Source: Streptomyces misionensis
GTDB taxonomy: Bacteria; Actinomycetota; Actinomycetes; Streptomycetales; Streptomycetaceae
Direction: 5' to 3'
Length of the DNA stretch: 64,000 nt
Assembly: GCF_900104815.1 (NCBI RefSeq)
Contig: NZ_FNTD01000004.1
Span: forward strand, 6,819,001-6,883,000
Each line of letters starts with the position of its first letter. Within the stretch, counting starts at the first letter, position 1. This document shows positions 9,228 through 17,998 of the stretch, one piece after another. The notes beneath the pieces are model-generated. The model did not search any database. It worked only from the letters and a program-made list of their open reading frames with translations, and was not told the origin of the DNA. The position numbers and the translations under genes are program-made.

Positions 9228-10225
9228 CGCCTCGTTCCCGGCCCCGGCGCGGACGCCTGCCGGTGCGGCTGCGCCGGACGCCCGTCGCCTGGGAGCGGCA
9301 GCGTCCGACCTGGCGCGACGCCCGGCCCGCACTGATCGCCGACGCGCTGAAACGGGCCCAGGCCCGCCCCACCGGCAACTGGTACGTCGTCGGAGCCACC
9401 CGCGAGCTGCGCCCGGACCGGCCGCTGGCCCGCACCGTCGCCGGCCGGGAGGTGGTGCTGTGGCGGGACGCGACGGGCCGCCTCGTCGCCGGGCCAGGGG
9501 TCTGCCCCCATCTGGGCGCGCCGCTGCGGGACAGCCCGGTGCGCTGCGGCACCCTGGTGTGCCACTGGCACGGACTCGCCCTCGACGGGGGGCCGTTCAC
9601 CGGCTGGGAGCCCTGGCCGGCCCACGACGACGGCGTGCTGCTGTGGGTACGGCTCGACGACGCCGGTGGCGAGGAACCCACCGGCAGCCCGCCGGTGCCC
9701 GAGCGCCCCGGCGCGGACCGCGCGCTGACGGCCGTGTACACCGCGGCCGGCCGCTGCGAGCCGGAGGACGTGGTCGCCAACCGCCTCGACCCGTGGCACG
9801 GGGCCTGGTTCCACCCGTACTCCTTCGTGGACCTCACCGTGGTCGGCGTCCCCGGCGCGGACGACGCGTTCACGGTCGACGTGTCCTTCAGGCTCGCCGG
9901 ACGGCTCGTCGTGCCGGTGCGCGCGGTGTTCACGGCGCCCGGCCCGCGCACCGTCGTCATGCGGATCACCGACGGCGAGGGCGAGGGCTCCGTCGTGGAG
10001 ACCCACGCGACGCCGCTGGGCACCGACGCCCTGGGCAGGCCGCGCACCGCGGTCGTGGAGGCGGTCGTGGCCACCTCCGAACGGCGCGGGTTCGCGGCGG
10101 CACGCCGGGCCGCGGCGCTCGTCGCCCCGGCGGTCCGCCGTACCGCGGGCCGGCTGTGGCGCGACGACCTGGCGTACGCCGAGCGGCGCTGGAGCCTGCG
10201 CTCCACGGGACGCTTCCCGGGCTGA
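9224..10225 (+). CDS. DUF5914 Rieske [2Fe-2S] protein in the crt operon
   Basis: A 333-residue protein with an N-terminal Rieske domain: CPHLG near residue 93 and CHWHG near 112 supply the Cys-X-His and Cys-X2-His cluster ligands. The C-terminal part (about residues 165-330) matches DUF5914, known to me beside crtB in Streptomyces. It contains [16 protein letters not shown], whose spaced His residues could form a mononuclear iron site, as in Rieske oxygenases. It is the fourth position of the crt operon, occupied by crtV in some published maps. A carotenoid-modifying oxygenase or electron-transfer role is inference. Its GTG overlaps the crtB stop. Confidence 0.8.
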   Translation: MTPRSRPRRGRLPVRLRRTPVAWERQRPTWRDARPALIADALKRAQARPTGNWYVVGATRELRPDRPLARTVAGREVVLWRDATGRLVAGPGVCPHLGAPLRDSPVRCGTLVCHWHGLALDGGPFTGWEPWPAHDDGVLLWVRLDDAGGEEPTGSPPVPERPGADRALTAVYTAAGRCEPEDVVANRLDPWHGAWFHPYSFVDLTVVGVPGADDAFTVDVSFRLAGRLVVPVRAVFTAPGPRTVVMRITDGEGEGSVVETHATPLGTDALGRPRTAVVEAVVATSERRGFAAARRAAALVAPAVRRTAGRLWRDDLAYAERRWSLRSTGRFPG

Positions 10226-10432
10226 GCGCGACTGCCACCCGGCCGGCCCGGCCGCAGCCGGCTCACGGGCGCTGTGGGGCTGACTGCCGCCGGCCGGCGC
10301 CCTCGTGGCCACCTGGCGCCCCGAACGCCGCACCCGGTCCGCCGCGCGGGGCCGTCCGGCGGGAGGTCTCCGTGTCCCCCCCCCGTGAGGCCCGCCCGCC
10401 GTCGTCCGGCGAGGCCCGTCACGGCCTGCGGG

Positions 10433-11272
10433 TCACAGCCGGCGCCAGCGTGCGCCGCACCACGAGAAGACACCGAACGCGGTGAGGCCGAGCGCGACGA
10501 GGGCGAGCAGCCAGGGGCCGGCCGGCAGGTCGCGGAAGGCGCGCAGCGTGTCGTCCATGCCCTTCGCCTCGCCGGGCCGGTGCCGGACGGCGGCGACGAC
10601 GGCGAACACCCCCGCCACCGCGAAGACGACACCGCGCGCCGCGCCGCCGACCACGCCGAAGAAGTCCGTGAACCGCTCGGCCCCGCGCGACATGGCGTCG
10701 GTCCGCAGGTCCTTGCGGAACTTCTTGCGCACCGCCCGGACCGACATCCACAGACCGGCCACCACCACGGCGGCACCGGCGAGGCCGACGAGCCACTGGC
10801 CGCCCGGCCGGCCCAGGACCATGGCGGTGACGTCCCGGGTGCCCCGGTCGGAGGAGCCGCTGCCGCTGCCCCGGTGACCGACCGCGTAGGACAGCACGGA
10901 GAAGGACACGAAGCCGTAGAAGACACACCGGGCCGCCGCCGCGATCCGCTTCGACGGCTTGGCACCGCGCGGTCCGGGCCCGCCGAACACCTCCTCCGAC
11001 AGCCGCCACAGCCCCATGCCGGCGAGCGCCGCCCCGACGACCCAGAGCATCGCCGCCCCGAACGGCCGCCCGGCCAGCTCCTCCAGCGCCCCGCCCCGGT
11101 CGGCCTGCCGGTGGTCGTCGGCCAGCGCGATCCGCAGCGCGAGGACGCCGACGAGAACGTAGATGAGCCCGCGGGCGACGAAGCCGGACCGAGCCGCCAC
11201 GGCCATCGCCGTACCGTCCGCGGCGCCGCGTGCCCGGCTCCGCCCCCGCAGGGCCCATGACTGTGCATCCAT
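10433..11272 (-). CDS. DUF1206 integral membrane protein
   Basis: A 279-residue membrane protein with six predicted transmembrane helices in three repeats. The repeats share the pattern xRxGxxARGxxYxxVGxxA, for example GFVARGLIYVLVGVLALRIA, the segment around CVFYGFVSFSVLSYAVG, and GAARGVVFAVAGVFAVVA. This threefold arrangement defines DUF1206, a family of unknown function common in actinobacteria. Charged cytoplasmic loops (KKFRKDLRTD) separate the repeats. It is transcribed toward the crt operon and not obviously co-transcribed with the regulator 70 bases upstream. No specific function can be assigned. Confidence 0.85.
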   Translation of the reverse strand: MDAQSWALRGRSRARGAADGTAMAVAARSGFVARGLIYVLVGVLALRIALADDHRQADRGGALEELAGRPFGAAMLWVVGAALAGMGLWRLSEEVFGGPGPRGAKPSKRIAAAARCVFYGFVSFSVLSYAVGHRGSGSGSSDRGTRDVTAMVLGRPGGQWLVGLAGAAVVVAGLWMSVRAVRKKFRKDLRTDAMSRGAERFTDFFGVVGGAARGVVFAVAGVFAVVAAVRHRPGEAKGMDDTLRAFRDLPAGPWLLALVALGLTAFGVFSWCGARWRRL

Positions 11273-11342
11273 ACTCCGCCGATGCCCCGGGGACCCCGTT
11301 CGACACCTCGGCGTGTCCCCGCCCGAGGACGCCGGGCGGCCC

Positions 11343-13649
11343 TCAGCCGGCGGTGGCGGCCTCGTCGAGCGCGGCGAGGGCGGCGGCGGCCTCGGCCTGG
11401 CGGGGGTTCTTCAGCGCGGTCAGGGCGTCGCGGGCGGCCAGCAGCGTCTGCCGGGCCTCCGGGTGCCCCGTCGCGCCCAGCACCCGGCCCAGGTCGAGCC
11501 GGGCCGGTTCGGACCAGGCCGGCATCTGCGCGGCCTCGAACGCCGCGAGGGCCTGACGGAGCGACGGCTCGGCCTCGTGCCAGCGTTCCAGGGCCGCCAG
11601 GTCGTTGCCGATCTGCTGCCGGGCCACCGCGTGGTACAGGGCGATCACCCCGTCCGTCCGGCCCGGGATCCCCGCGGCGCAGATCCGCTCGCTGCGGCGG
11701 TGGATGTCCAGGGCCTCCGCCGCCCGGCCCGCCTCGCGCAGCAGCGTGCCGAGGGAGTTGAGGATCGTCAGCTCGGCCAGCCGGGACTGCGGGGAGTCCT
11801 GCGAGGCCAGGCAGCGGGCCGCCTCGCCCAGCCGCGCCAGGGCCTCCTGCGCCCTGCCCAGCCGGTGGAAGGCGCCCGCGCCGTAGCCGAGCGCCCAGCC
11901 CTCCTGGAGCCGGTCCCCGCAGTCGCGGGCCGCGGCGAGCGCGGCGTCGGCGCTCCGCAGCGCGGCGCGGGGATCGGCGACGCACAGGTTGTAGGCCCAG
12001 GCGAGGTAGTTGAGGTGGGCCGCCTCCTCCCGCCTGCTGCCCAGCGCCCGGGCGGAGCCGGCGGACAGCCGGAACACCTCCACCCACTGCTCCCAGTGCT
12101 GGTTGAGGTCGGAGAACCAGTGCATCGCCTCCGCCGTGTCCAGCACCTGCCGGTGGTGGCCGGTGGCGTGGGCCCGGCGCAGCGCGGCGAGCCACTGGGC
12201 CCGTTCGGCCTCCAGCCAGGCCCGCGCCTCGTCCCGGCCGGTGGGCGCGCTGTCCGGGTCCGGGTCGTCGTGCGGGGCGGCCGGGTCGTGCTCGATGTCG
12301 AAGTACAGCGCGGCGGCGGTGGCCCGGCGCAGCATCCAGCGCGCGGTCCGGTCGAGCGCGGCGGCGCGGACCTCGGGGCCGTCCTCGGCCGCGACCTGCT
12401 CGGCCGCGTAGAGCCTGAGCAGGTCGTGGAAGCGGTACCGCTCGCCGACGGCGTCGCTCTGGAGCAGCCCGGCGTCGGTCAGTTCCTCGGCGCAGCCCAC
12501 CGCCTCGTCGTAGGACAGGCCGGCCAGGAGCGCGCCGGTCTCCGGGCTGAGGTCCGCGCCCGCGGCCAGCGCCGCCCGGCGCAGGAACACCCGGGCGTCC
12601 GGGCCCAGTTGGCGGTACGACAGCGCGAAGGCGGCCCGCACCCGCAGGCTTCCGGCCTGGAGACCGTCCAGCCGCCGGCCCTCGGCGGCGAGGCGGGCGA
12701 CGAGCTTGCCCAGGCGTTCGTGCGGGCGGCTCAGCAGCCGCTGTCCGGCGATCCGCACGGCCAGCGGCAGGTGTCCGCACAGGTCGGCGAGGTCGCGCGC
12801 GGCCTGCGCCTCCGCCTGCACGCGCTCCGGGCCGATGATCCGGGTGAGGAGTTCGACCGCCTCCTCGCGCCGCAGCAGGGCCAGATCGGTGCGGTGGACG
12901 GATTCCAGACCCGCCAGGGAATGCCGGCTGGTGACGATGGTCAGCGACGGGCCGGTGCCCGGCAGCAGCGGGCCGACCTGGGCTTCGTCGACGGCGTTGT
13001 CCAGCACCAGGAGCAGCCGCCGCTCGCCGGCCACGGACCGCCACAGGCCCGCACGGTCCTCGGTGCCGGCCGGTATCGCCGCGTCGGCGACCCCCGCCGC
13101 GCGCAGCAGCCGGGCCAGCGCGTCCCGGGGGGTGGTCGGCTCGGGATCCATGCCGTGCAGGTCCAGGGCGAACCGCCCGTCCGGGAAGTGCGGGGCGAGC
13201 AGGTGCGCGGCGTGCACCGCGAACGCGGTCTTGCCGAGGCCGGGCTGTCCGGCGACCACGGTGACACGCGGCCGGTGCGGACCGGTGTCCCGGGCCAGGT
13301 CCAGCAGCCGGGCGAGGGCCGGGCCGCGGGCGGTGAAGTCCTGGATGTCGCGCGGCAGGGCCAGCGTGGCGGGGGCGGCCGGGGCGCCGGCCGTCCGGGA
13401 TCGCGGGCGGCCCAGCGCGGCGGCCCGCTCCAGCTCCGCCGCCTCCTCCTCGGCCAGCCCCAGTGCCTCGGCCAGGATCCGGACCGTACGGCGCTGGGGC
13501 CCCCGGGTGCGCCCGCGCTCCATGTCGGCCAGCGCCCTGACGCTCACCCCGGACGCGTGCGCGAGCGCCTCCTGGCTCAGCCCGGCGCGGGCCCGCAGCC
13601 GGCGCAGCCGCTGCCCGAAGTCCTCCGCGGAAGGCGTGCCGCCCTGCAC
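11343..13649 (-). CDS. XRE-HTH / NB-ARC / TPR regulator
   Basis: A 768-residue STAND-type regulator. An XRE-type HTH at about residues 5-65 includes LRARAGLSQEALAHASGVSVRALADMERG. The NB-ARC ATPase follows, with P-loop GQPGLGKTAF near residue 137, Walker B LLLVLDNA near 215 and the LPLAVRIAG helix. TPR-like helical repeats fill residues 440-768. Such AfsR-related proteins couple ATP-dependent oligomerisation to transcription control in Streptomyces. GTG at 13649 is chosen for GGGGGA 8 bases upstream. An imperfect palindrome lies 42-80 bases upstream and could be its operator. The target genes are unknown; the divergent lipoprotein gene is nearest. Confidence 0.85.
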   Translation of the reverse strand: MQGGTPSAEDFGQRLRRLRARAGLSQEALAHASGVSVRALADMERGRTRGPQRRTVRILAEALGLAEEEAAELERAAALGRPRSRTAGAPAAPATLALPRDIQDFTARGPALARLLDLARDTGPHRPRVTVVAGQPGLGKTAFAVHAAHLLAPHFPDGRFALDLHGMDPEPTTPRDALARLLRAAGVADAAIPAGTEDRAGLWRSVAGERRLLLVLDNAVDEAQVGPLLPGTGPSLTIVTSRHSLAGLESVHRTDLALLRREEAVELLTRIIGPERVQAEAQAARDLADLCGHLPLAVRIAGQRLLSRPHERLGKLVARLAAEGRRLDGLQAGSLRVRAAFALSYRQLGPDARVFLRRAALAAGADLSPETGALLAGLSYDEAVGCAEELTDAGLLQSDAVGERYRFHDLLRLYAAEQVAAEDGPEVRAAALDRTARWMLRRATAAALYFDIEHDPAAPHDDPDPDSAPTGRDEARAWLEAERAQWLAALRRAHATGHHRQVLDTAEAMHWFSDLNQHWEQWVEVFRLSAGSARALGSRREEAAHLNYLAWAYNLCVADPRAALRSADAALAAARDCGDRLQEGWALGYGAGAFHRLGRAQEALARLGEAARCLASQDSPQSRLAELTILNSLGTLLREAGRAAEALDIHRRSERICAAGIPGRTDGVIALYHAVARQQIGNDLAALERWHEAEPSLRQALAAFEAAQMPAWSEPARLDLGRVLGATGHPEARQTLLAARDALTALKNPRQAEAAAALAALDEAATAG

Positions 13650-13954
13650 CGTCGACGTCCCCCGATCACCCGGCCCGTGCGGATGCGAGCCCCCGGCAGA
13701 AGTATGGCGGACCGTACTTCCGCCGGGGGAACCGCCTGGGCCGCGGGGAGCGGAAGTGATCGACTGGAGGCGAGGCGCGGGACGCCCGGACACCGCGAAC
13801 CCGAGGCGACAAGGCCCCGGCGGACGGACACGGGCGGACCACGTGCGGGCCCGGCAGCGGTACAGACCACCCGCCACCGGGCCACCGGAACCGCGCAGCA
13901 CCACCAGAACGGCACCGGCCGGCGGCACCGAGCCACGGCCTGGGGGAACCCTCC
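13650..13954. other. Divergent intergenic region between the NB-ARC regulator and DUF4232 lipoprotein
   Basis: This 305-base gap should carry the promoters of the regulator (leftward) and the lipoprotein (rightward). The clearest element is the inverted repeat at 13691-13728, listed separately. I saw no convincing gene, RNA or paired -35/-10 boxes in the remainder, which is very GC-rich. The lipoprotein start has TGGGGGAACCC just upstream as a ribosome site. Confidence 0.5.
13691..13728. promoter_or_regulatory. 14-bp imperfect inverted repeat (candidate operator)
   Basis: Arms CCCCGGCAGAAGTA (13691-13704) and TACTTCCGCCGGGG (13715-13728) are complementary with one mismatch around a 10-base spacer. 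It lies just upstream of the XRE/NB-ARC regulator gene. It could be a dimeric operator for that regulator, or a hairpin in its leader RNA. No T-tract follows, so a simple terminator is less likely. Confidence 0.5.
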
Positions 13955-14683
13955 ATGAACATGTCCCGTCACCGCTCCGTCCTGCTCGCCGTCGCGGGCG
14001 CGGCCCTCGTCCTGCCCCTCACCGCCTGCCAGGGCGACGGGGACGCCGCGTCGGCGCCCGCGGCCTCCGCCTCGGCGACCGCGCAGGGCTCGGACGGCAA
14101 CGTCACCGGCACGCCCGGCCCGGCGGGTACGACCGACCCGGCGGGCTCGGCCGGATCGAACGGCTCCGCGGGCTCGAACGCCTCGAACGCCTCGAACGCC
14201 TCGAAGGGCTCCACCGGTTCCCCGGGCACGGGCGGTTCGACCGGCCGGCAGTCCTCCGCCGGCAGCCCGGTCTGCGGCGCGCGGGACGTCAAGGTCACCG
14301 CCGCCCTCCAGGGTGGGGCGCCCTACACCCACATCGTCCTCACGGCGAGGAACACCTCCGGCCACTCCTGCCGGCTGGCGGGTTTCCCGCACGTCCAGTT
14401 CCTGGAGAGCCACAAGCAGGACGCTCCGGCGGTGGCCAAAAGCAAGCCGGCCGCGCCGGTCGTGCTCGCCGCCGGGGAACCGGCCTACGCCCTGGTCAAG
14501 CTGTCGGACGGCGGGCGCGAGGAGGACGTCGAGCCGGTGTCGGCGTTCTCGGTGACGCTGGAGGGCGACCCGACGGTCATCGCCGTCGACGCGCCCGGCG
14601 GCGAGGGCATCGCCGTCGACGGCGCGAAGGCCCTCACCGGCTACTGGACCAGCGAACTCCGCAACGGCGCGGACGACTTCTGA
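13955..14683 (+). CDS. DUF4232 lipoprotein with low-complexity linker
   Basis: A 242-residue secreted lipoprotein. The signal peptide ends in the lipobox LTAC (Cys near residue 25), so the mature protein should be anchored on the outer face of the membrane. A Ser/Gly/Ala/Asn linker (residues 35-100) precedes the DUF4232 domain (about 105-240) with paired Cys residues at VCGARDV and HSCRLAGFP. DUF4232 has no established function. ATG at 13961 is an equally possible start. Codons for Ala-Ser-Asn are encoded by a 9-base tandem repeat in the linker. A strong hairpin terminator follows. Confidence 0.85.
   Translation: MNMSRHRSVLLAVAGAALVLPLTACQGDGDAASAPAASASATAQGSDGNVTGTPGPAGTTDPAGSAGSNGSAGSNASNASNASKGSTGSPGTGGSTGRQSSAGSPVCGARDVKVTAALQGGAPYTHIVLTARNTSGHSCRLAGFPHVQFLESHKQDAPAVAKSKPAAPVVLAAGEPAYALVKLSDGGREEDVEPVSAFSVTLEGDPTVIAVDAPGGEGIAVDGAKALTGYWTSELRNGADDF
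14173..14208 (+). repeat. 9-bp tandem repeat inside the lipoprotein linker
   Basis: Three perfect copies of CTCGAACGC (14173-14199) are followed by a degenerate fourth (14200-14208). They encode the repeating Ser-Asn-Ala part of the linker. Being a multiple of three, copy-number slippage would lengthen or shorten the linker without a frameshift. Confidence 0.8.
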
Positions 14684-14706
14684 GACCGGCCGCACGGCGG
14701 ACACCC

Positions 14707-14752
14707 GCGGTCGCACCGGCATCGCGGTCCGGGTGAGTGCCGGTGCGACCGC
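14707..14752. terminator. Bidirectional hairpin terminator
   Basis: Perfect 15-bp arms GCGGTCGCACCGGCA (14707-14721) and TGCCGGTGCGACCGC (14738-14752) surround a 16-base loop. It sits between two convergent lipoprotein genes and probably terminates both. There is no U-tract, which is usual for actinobacterial terminators. Confidence 0.8.
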
Positions 14753-14850
14753 GCCGGCCGGGGCGGGCGGGCCGGGGCCGCGTGCGGACCTCGCGGCTGA
14801 CGGCACGGCGCCCGGCCGAGCACCGCTCGCCCACCGGCCGGGTGCCCCGC

Positions 14851-15528
14851 TCACGCGTGGGCGCTGATCACACCGCCGGCGCTGAGCACGATGTACACGC
14901 CGTTGGCGTCGAGCCCGACGTCGTGCTGGTTCGTCTGGAGCGTGGCGTCCACCGCGCCGTCGTTGCCGAGGATCTGCGCGCGCCAGCGCAGTTCGCCCGT
15001 CTTCGTGACCTTGGCCCTCCAGCCGCCCGCGAGTGCGAAGGTGCCCGGTCCCTGGTGGCCGCCGCCCATCCACGCGTGCAACTGGCCGCCCAGCGTGAGC
15101 ACGATGAACATGTCGTTGGCGTCCAGCCCGGCGTCCGAGCCGTTCGTCTCCAGCGTGGCCAGCACCGAACCGCCGTGCACGATCCTGGCGACGTAGTGCT
15201 GGTCGCCGAGCCGGCGGATCTCGGCCGTGCTGCCGTCGGGCAGCGTCTGGGTGCGGGCCCGGGACGCGGTCTTGGCCGCAGCGGCCGGTGCGCCGCCGCG
15301 GTGCGCGGCGTCCGCTCCGGTCCGTACGCCGGCCGTGGCCCTGCCCGCGGCGATGGTCGCGGAGCCGATGGGCGTGGAGCCGCCGCCGGTGGTGACCGAG
15401 GCGGCGGCCTGCGGCTGCGGGCCGGACGCGGCGTCCTTGCCCCCGCTCTGGCAGGCGGCCAGCGAGAGGGCTGCCGCGGCGGCGACGGCCACCAGGCCGG
15501 CGGAGCGGAAGGTACGGCGAGTGATCAT
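14851..15528 (-). CDS. Lipoprotein with duplicated C-terminal segment, function unknown
   Basis: A 225-residue protein. The signal peptide MITRRTFRSAG... ends with lipobox LAAC (Cys near 26), predicting a lipid-anchored surface protein. A disordered Ala/Gly-rich stretch (30-90) leads to a domain of about 135 residues containing a clear internal duplication. LATLETNGSDAGLDANDMFI is echoed about 65 residues later by DATLQTNQHDVGLDANGVYI, each followed by a VL...GG turn. The spaced Asp/Asn residues could bind a metal such as calcium, but that is a guess. GGGGGA 8 bases upstream supports ATG 15528. I do not recognise a named family. Confidence 0.75.
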   Translation of the reverse strand: MITRRTFRSAGLVAVAAAAALSLAACQSGGKDAASGPQPQAAASVTTGGGSTPIGSATIAAGRATAGVRTGADAAHRGGAPAAAAKTASRARTQTLPDGSTAEIRRLGDQHYVARIVHGGSVLATLETNGSDAGLDANDMFIVLTLGGQLHAWMGGGHQGPGTFALAGGWRAKVTKTGELRWRAQILGNDGAVDATLQTNQHDVGLDANGVYIVLSAGGVISAHA

Positions 15529-15621
15529 GATCCAAATCCCCCACGGAGTGTCGAGAGGCGTGGTCCCCGGCCGCCCGCTCGTGCGGGCCGCCGGCCGCCC
15601 CTGCTGTGTTCTTGCACCCCG

Positions 15622-16611
15622 TCAGATGACGCCGGACCCCGGGTTGTTCATCGACTTCTGTCCGCGTTCGGTAACAGCCGCGCCGCCGCCGTCCGGGAAG
15701 TGGGCGCGCAGGCGGTCCACCGCGTCCAGGTGCGACTCGCGCACGACGTAACGGGTGATCCCCCAGCGGCGCCGGTGCCGCTCCAGCGCGGCGGTGATCT
15801 CCCGGGCCGTGCCGACCCACGCGTAGGGCGAGCCGAGCACGTCGGCCGGGGAGCAGTTCAGCTGCCCGGCGATGCGGTGGGCCGCGGCCTCGGCGTCGTC
15901 GGTGACCTCCACCATCTGGACCAGGGCCTCGCGCGCCGGGGCGGTGGACCGGCCGGCGGCGCCCTGCTCGATCAGGTCGATCTGGCGGTCGATGTCCTCG
16001 GCCTTCCAGCGCGCCTCGTGCGTGTGGCCGTCGGGCAGGGTGCGGCCCAGCCCGCTCAGGCCCACGACGTCCGCGTGCGCCCCCGCCCAGCGCAGCAGCG
16101 CGGTGTTGCCGCCCCCGAAGGTGAACGGCACCTCGCTCTGGACCGGGCGCGGCCGGGTGAGCCGGGCCTCGCGGGCCCGCGCGCCGGGGCCGTCGAGCGT
16201 GACCGTCTCGCCCGCGAGGAGCGCGCGGCAGGCCTCGGCCACGGCCTGGAAGCGCCGGACGCGCCCCGCCACGTCGGGCCGCTGCCCGCCCAGCATCTCC
16301 CACTCGGCCGGGGTGTGGCCCGCGCCCAGGGCCAGGCGCGCGCGTCCGCCGGAGACGAGGTCCAGGGTCGCGACGTCCGACGCCAGGAGCAGCGGCTCGC
16401 GGACCCCCGCGTGGGAGACGTAGGAGCCCAGGCCGAGCCGCTCGGTGACCGCCGCCGCGGCGGCCAGCGCCACGAACGGGGAGGCGGCGGTGCCCGGGTG
16501 GTCGCCCGCGAGCAGCGCGTCGTACCCCCCTGCCTCCGCGCGCCGGGCCAGCGCGGTCCAGGAGGCGGCGTCTCGCGGCTGGGCCTGTACGGAAACGATC
16601 GGTGACTGCAT
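15622..16611 (-). CDS. LLM-class flavin-dependent oxidoreductase (TIGR03621-like)
   Basis: A 329-residue luciferase-like TIM-barrel protein, probably F420- or FMN-dependent. Family marks are LLAGDHPG near residue 33, ERLGLGSYVSHAGVREPLLLASDVATLDLVSGGR (discontinuous conserved positions 56-89) and the GAGHTPAEWEMLG active-site region. The substrate is unknown. The coding strand lacks a Shine-Dalgarno sequence; instead TAGCCT lies about 7 bases before the ATG, which would suit a leaderless transcript. It lies next to the biosynthetic cluster, 82 bases from the MFS gene stop, but has its own start region, so membership in the cluster is uncertain. Confidence 0.8.
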   Translation of the reverse strand: MQSPIVSVQAQPRDAASWTALARRAEAGGYDALLAGDHPGTAASPFVALAAAAAVTERLGLGSYVSHAGVREPLLLASDVATLDLVSGGRARLALGAGHTPAEWEMLGGQRPDVAGRVRRFQAVAEACRALLAGETVTLDGPGARAREARLTRPRPVQSEVPFTFGGGNTALLRWAGAHADVVGLSGLGRTLPDGHTHEARWKAEDIDRQIDLIEQGAAGRSTAPAREALVQMVEVTDDAEAAAHRIAGQLNCSPADVLGSPYAWVGTAREITAALERHRRRWGITRYVVRESHLDAVDRLRAHFPDGGGAAVTERGQKSMNNPGSGVI

Positions 16612-16693
16612 GCAGGGAGGCTAGGGCCGGGCCGGGCCGGGTGGTGGTCGTTGCGCGTGTGGCGAAACCGCTTCGCCCGGCTCGGGCCCGGCG

Positions 16694-17998
16694 TCAGCCC
16701 GCCGTCGCCGCGTCCTCGGCGACCGGTGTCCGCGCCGGGTCGGGCGCGGCGAGGCCGCGCAGCGGGCGGTTCCTGACCACGTAGCAGATGAGCAGCACGT
16801 ACAGACCGCCGAACAGTCCCAAGGTGGGACGCAGGCCGATGTTCTGGGCGAGCCAGCCCGTGGCGAAGATGCCGACCGGCGCGGCGGCGAAGGCCATGGC
16901 CATCACCGCGCCCCAGACCCGGCCCAGCGCCTCCGGCGGGGTGGAGCGCTCCACCACGCCGGTGACCAGGGGATTGACCGGTCCGCTGGCCAGTCCGATG
17001 GCGAAGGTGATCACCAGCATGATCCACAGCCCGGGCTCGGCGACCATGGCCAGCCGGGCGGCGCAGATCAGCGCGAAGCAGCCCACGAAGGTGGCCCACC
17101 GGTTGGCCAGCAGCCTGCGGCTCGCCGGGGCGTAGGCGAACGAGCCGACGACCGCGCCGATGCCGTTGGCCGCGAGCAGCAGCCCCACCGCCCGCTCGCC
17201 GCCCAGCAGTTCACGGCTGTAGACCGGCAGCACCACCGGGGTCAGCGCGTCGTCCAGGAAGTTGGTGCACACCACCACGCTGATGATGGCCGCGAGGACC
17301 GGGGTGCGAAGGATGTAGCGCGCGCCCTCGGTGACCTCCCGCAGCAGGCCAGGACGGGCCCCGGCGGGCTCCGCCGCGTCGCCCGGCCCCGCCTTTCGGG
17401 CCCGCGGGGCGGGCTTTCCGCCCGGCACCGCCATGATCAGCAGGGCCGACGCGAGGAACGTGCCCGCGTCCACGTAGAGCACGGCGGTCGGGCCGGTCAG
17501 GCCCGCCATCAGCGCGGCGAGCGGCGGGCCGATCACGAACGCCACCCGCTGGGCCGAGGCGAACAGCGAGTTGGCGGTCTCCGAGCGCACCTGCCCGCGG
17601 GCGGTCACCCGGGGCAGCAGCGCCAGCCGGGCCGCGGCGCCGGGCGCGTCGGCGAGGGTGCGCAGGAACAGCAGCGCCATCAGGGCCGGCAGGGCCAGAC
17701 CGATGGTGCCGTGCAGCAGCGGCACCGCGGCCATGCACGCCCCGGCGGCCAGGTCGGCGACCACACTGGTGCGCTTCGGGCCGACCCGGTCGGCGATCAC
17801 GCCCCCGGCGAGCCCGGCCACGATCATGGGCAGCGCGTTGGCGAACCCCGCCGCGCCCGCCTCGGTGGCGCTGGACGAGATCTGCAGCACGTAGAGCGGC
17901 ACCGCGACCAAGGTCATGGTGTTGCCGATCCAGGACAGGTAGTTCGCCGTCACCAGCGCGGTGAGGGGGCGCCTGTCACGGGTGGTCGTCGATGTCAT
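16694..17998 (-). CDS. MFS transporter, probable cluster exporter
   Basis: A 434-residue major facilitator with about 12 predicted membrane helices. The loop motif ADRVGPKRT, close to the MFS motif A, lies between helices 2 and 3, and there is a long charged central loop (about residues 195-225). It resembles the MFS_3/enterobactin-exporter type. Its ATG overlaps the stop of the A-less NRPS gene (ATGA), making it the last gene of the minus-strand biosynthetic operon. Export of, or self-protection against, the cluster product is the natural role, inferred from position. Confidence 0.85.
   Translation of the reverse strand: MTSTTTRDRRPLTALVTANYLSWIGNTMTLVAVPLYVLQISSSATEAGAAGFANALPMIVAGLAGGVIADRVGPKRTSVVADLAAGACMAAVPLLHGTIGLALPALMALLFLRTLADAPGAAARLALLPRVTARGQVRSETANSLFASAQRVAFVIGPPLAALMAGLTGPTAVLYVDAGTFLASALLIMAVPGGKPAPRARKAGPGDAAEPAGARPGLLREVTEGARYILRTPVLAAIISVVVCTNFLDDALTPVVLPVYSRELLGGERAVGLLLAANGIGAVVGSFAYAPASRRLLANRWATFVGCFALICAARLAMVAEPGLWIMLVITFAIGLASGPVNPLVTGVVERSTPPEALGRVWGAVMAMAFAAAPVGIFATGWLAQNIGLRPTLGLFGGLYVLLICYVVRNRPLRGLAAPDPARTPVAEDAATAG

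Noticed and set aside
8935..13044. A 1369-codon open frame on the minus strand across crtB, the Rieske gene and the NB-ARC gene
   Set aside because: It is an antisense/frame shadow caused by high GC third positions; the real genes in this interval have recognisable domains and coupled starts, while this frame has only Arg/Gly/Pro-rich low-complexity sequence.
11163..13958. A 931-codon plus-strand frame opposite the NB-ARC regulator
   Set aside because: Antisense shadow; the minus-strand HTH, P-loop and TPR motifs are convincing and the plus-strand product is low complexity.
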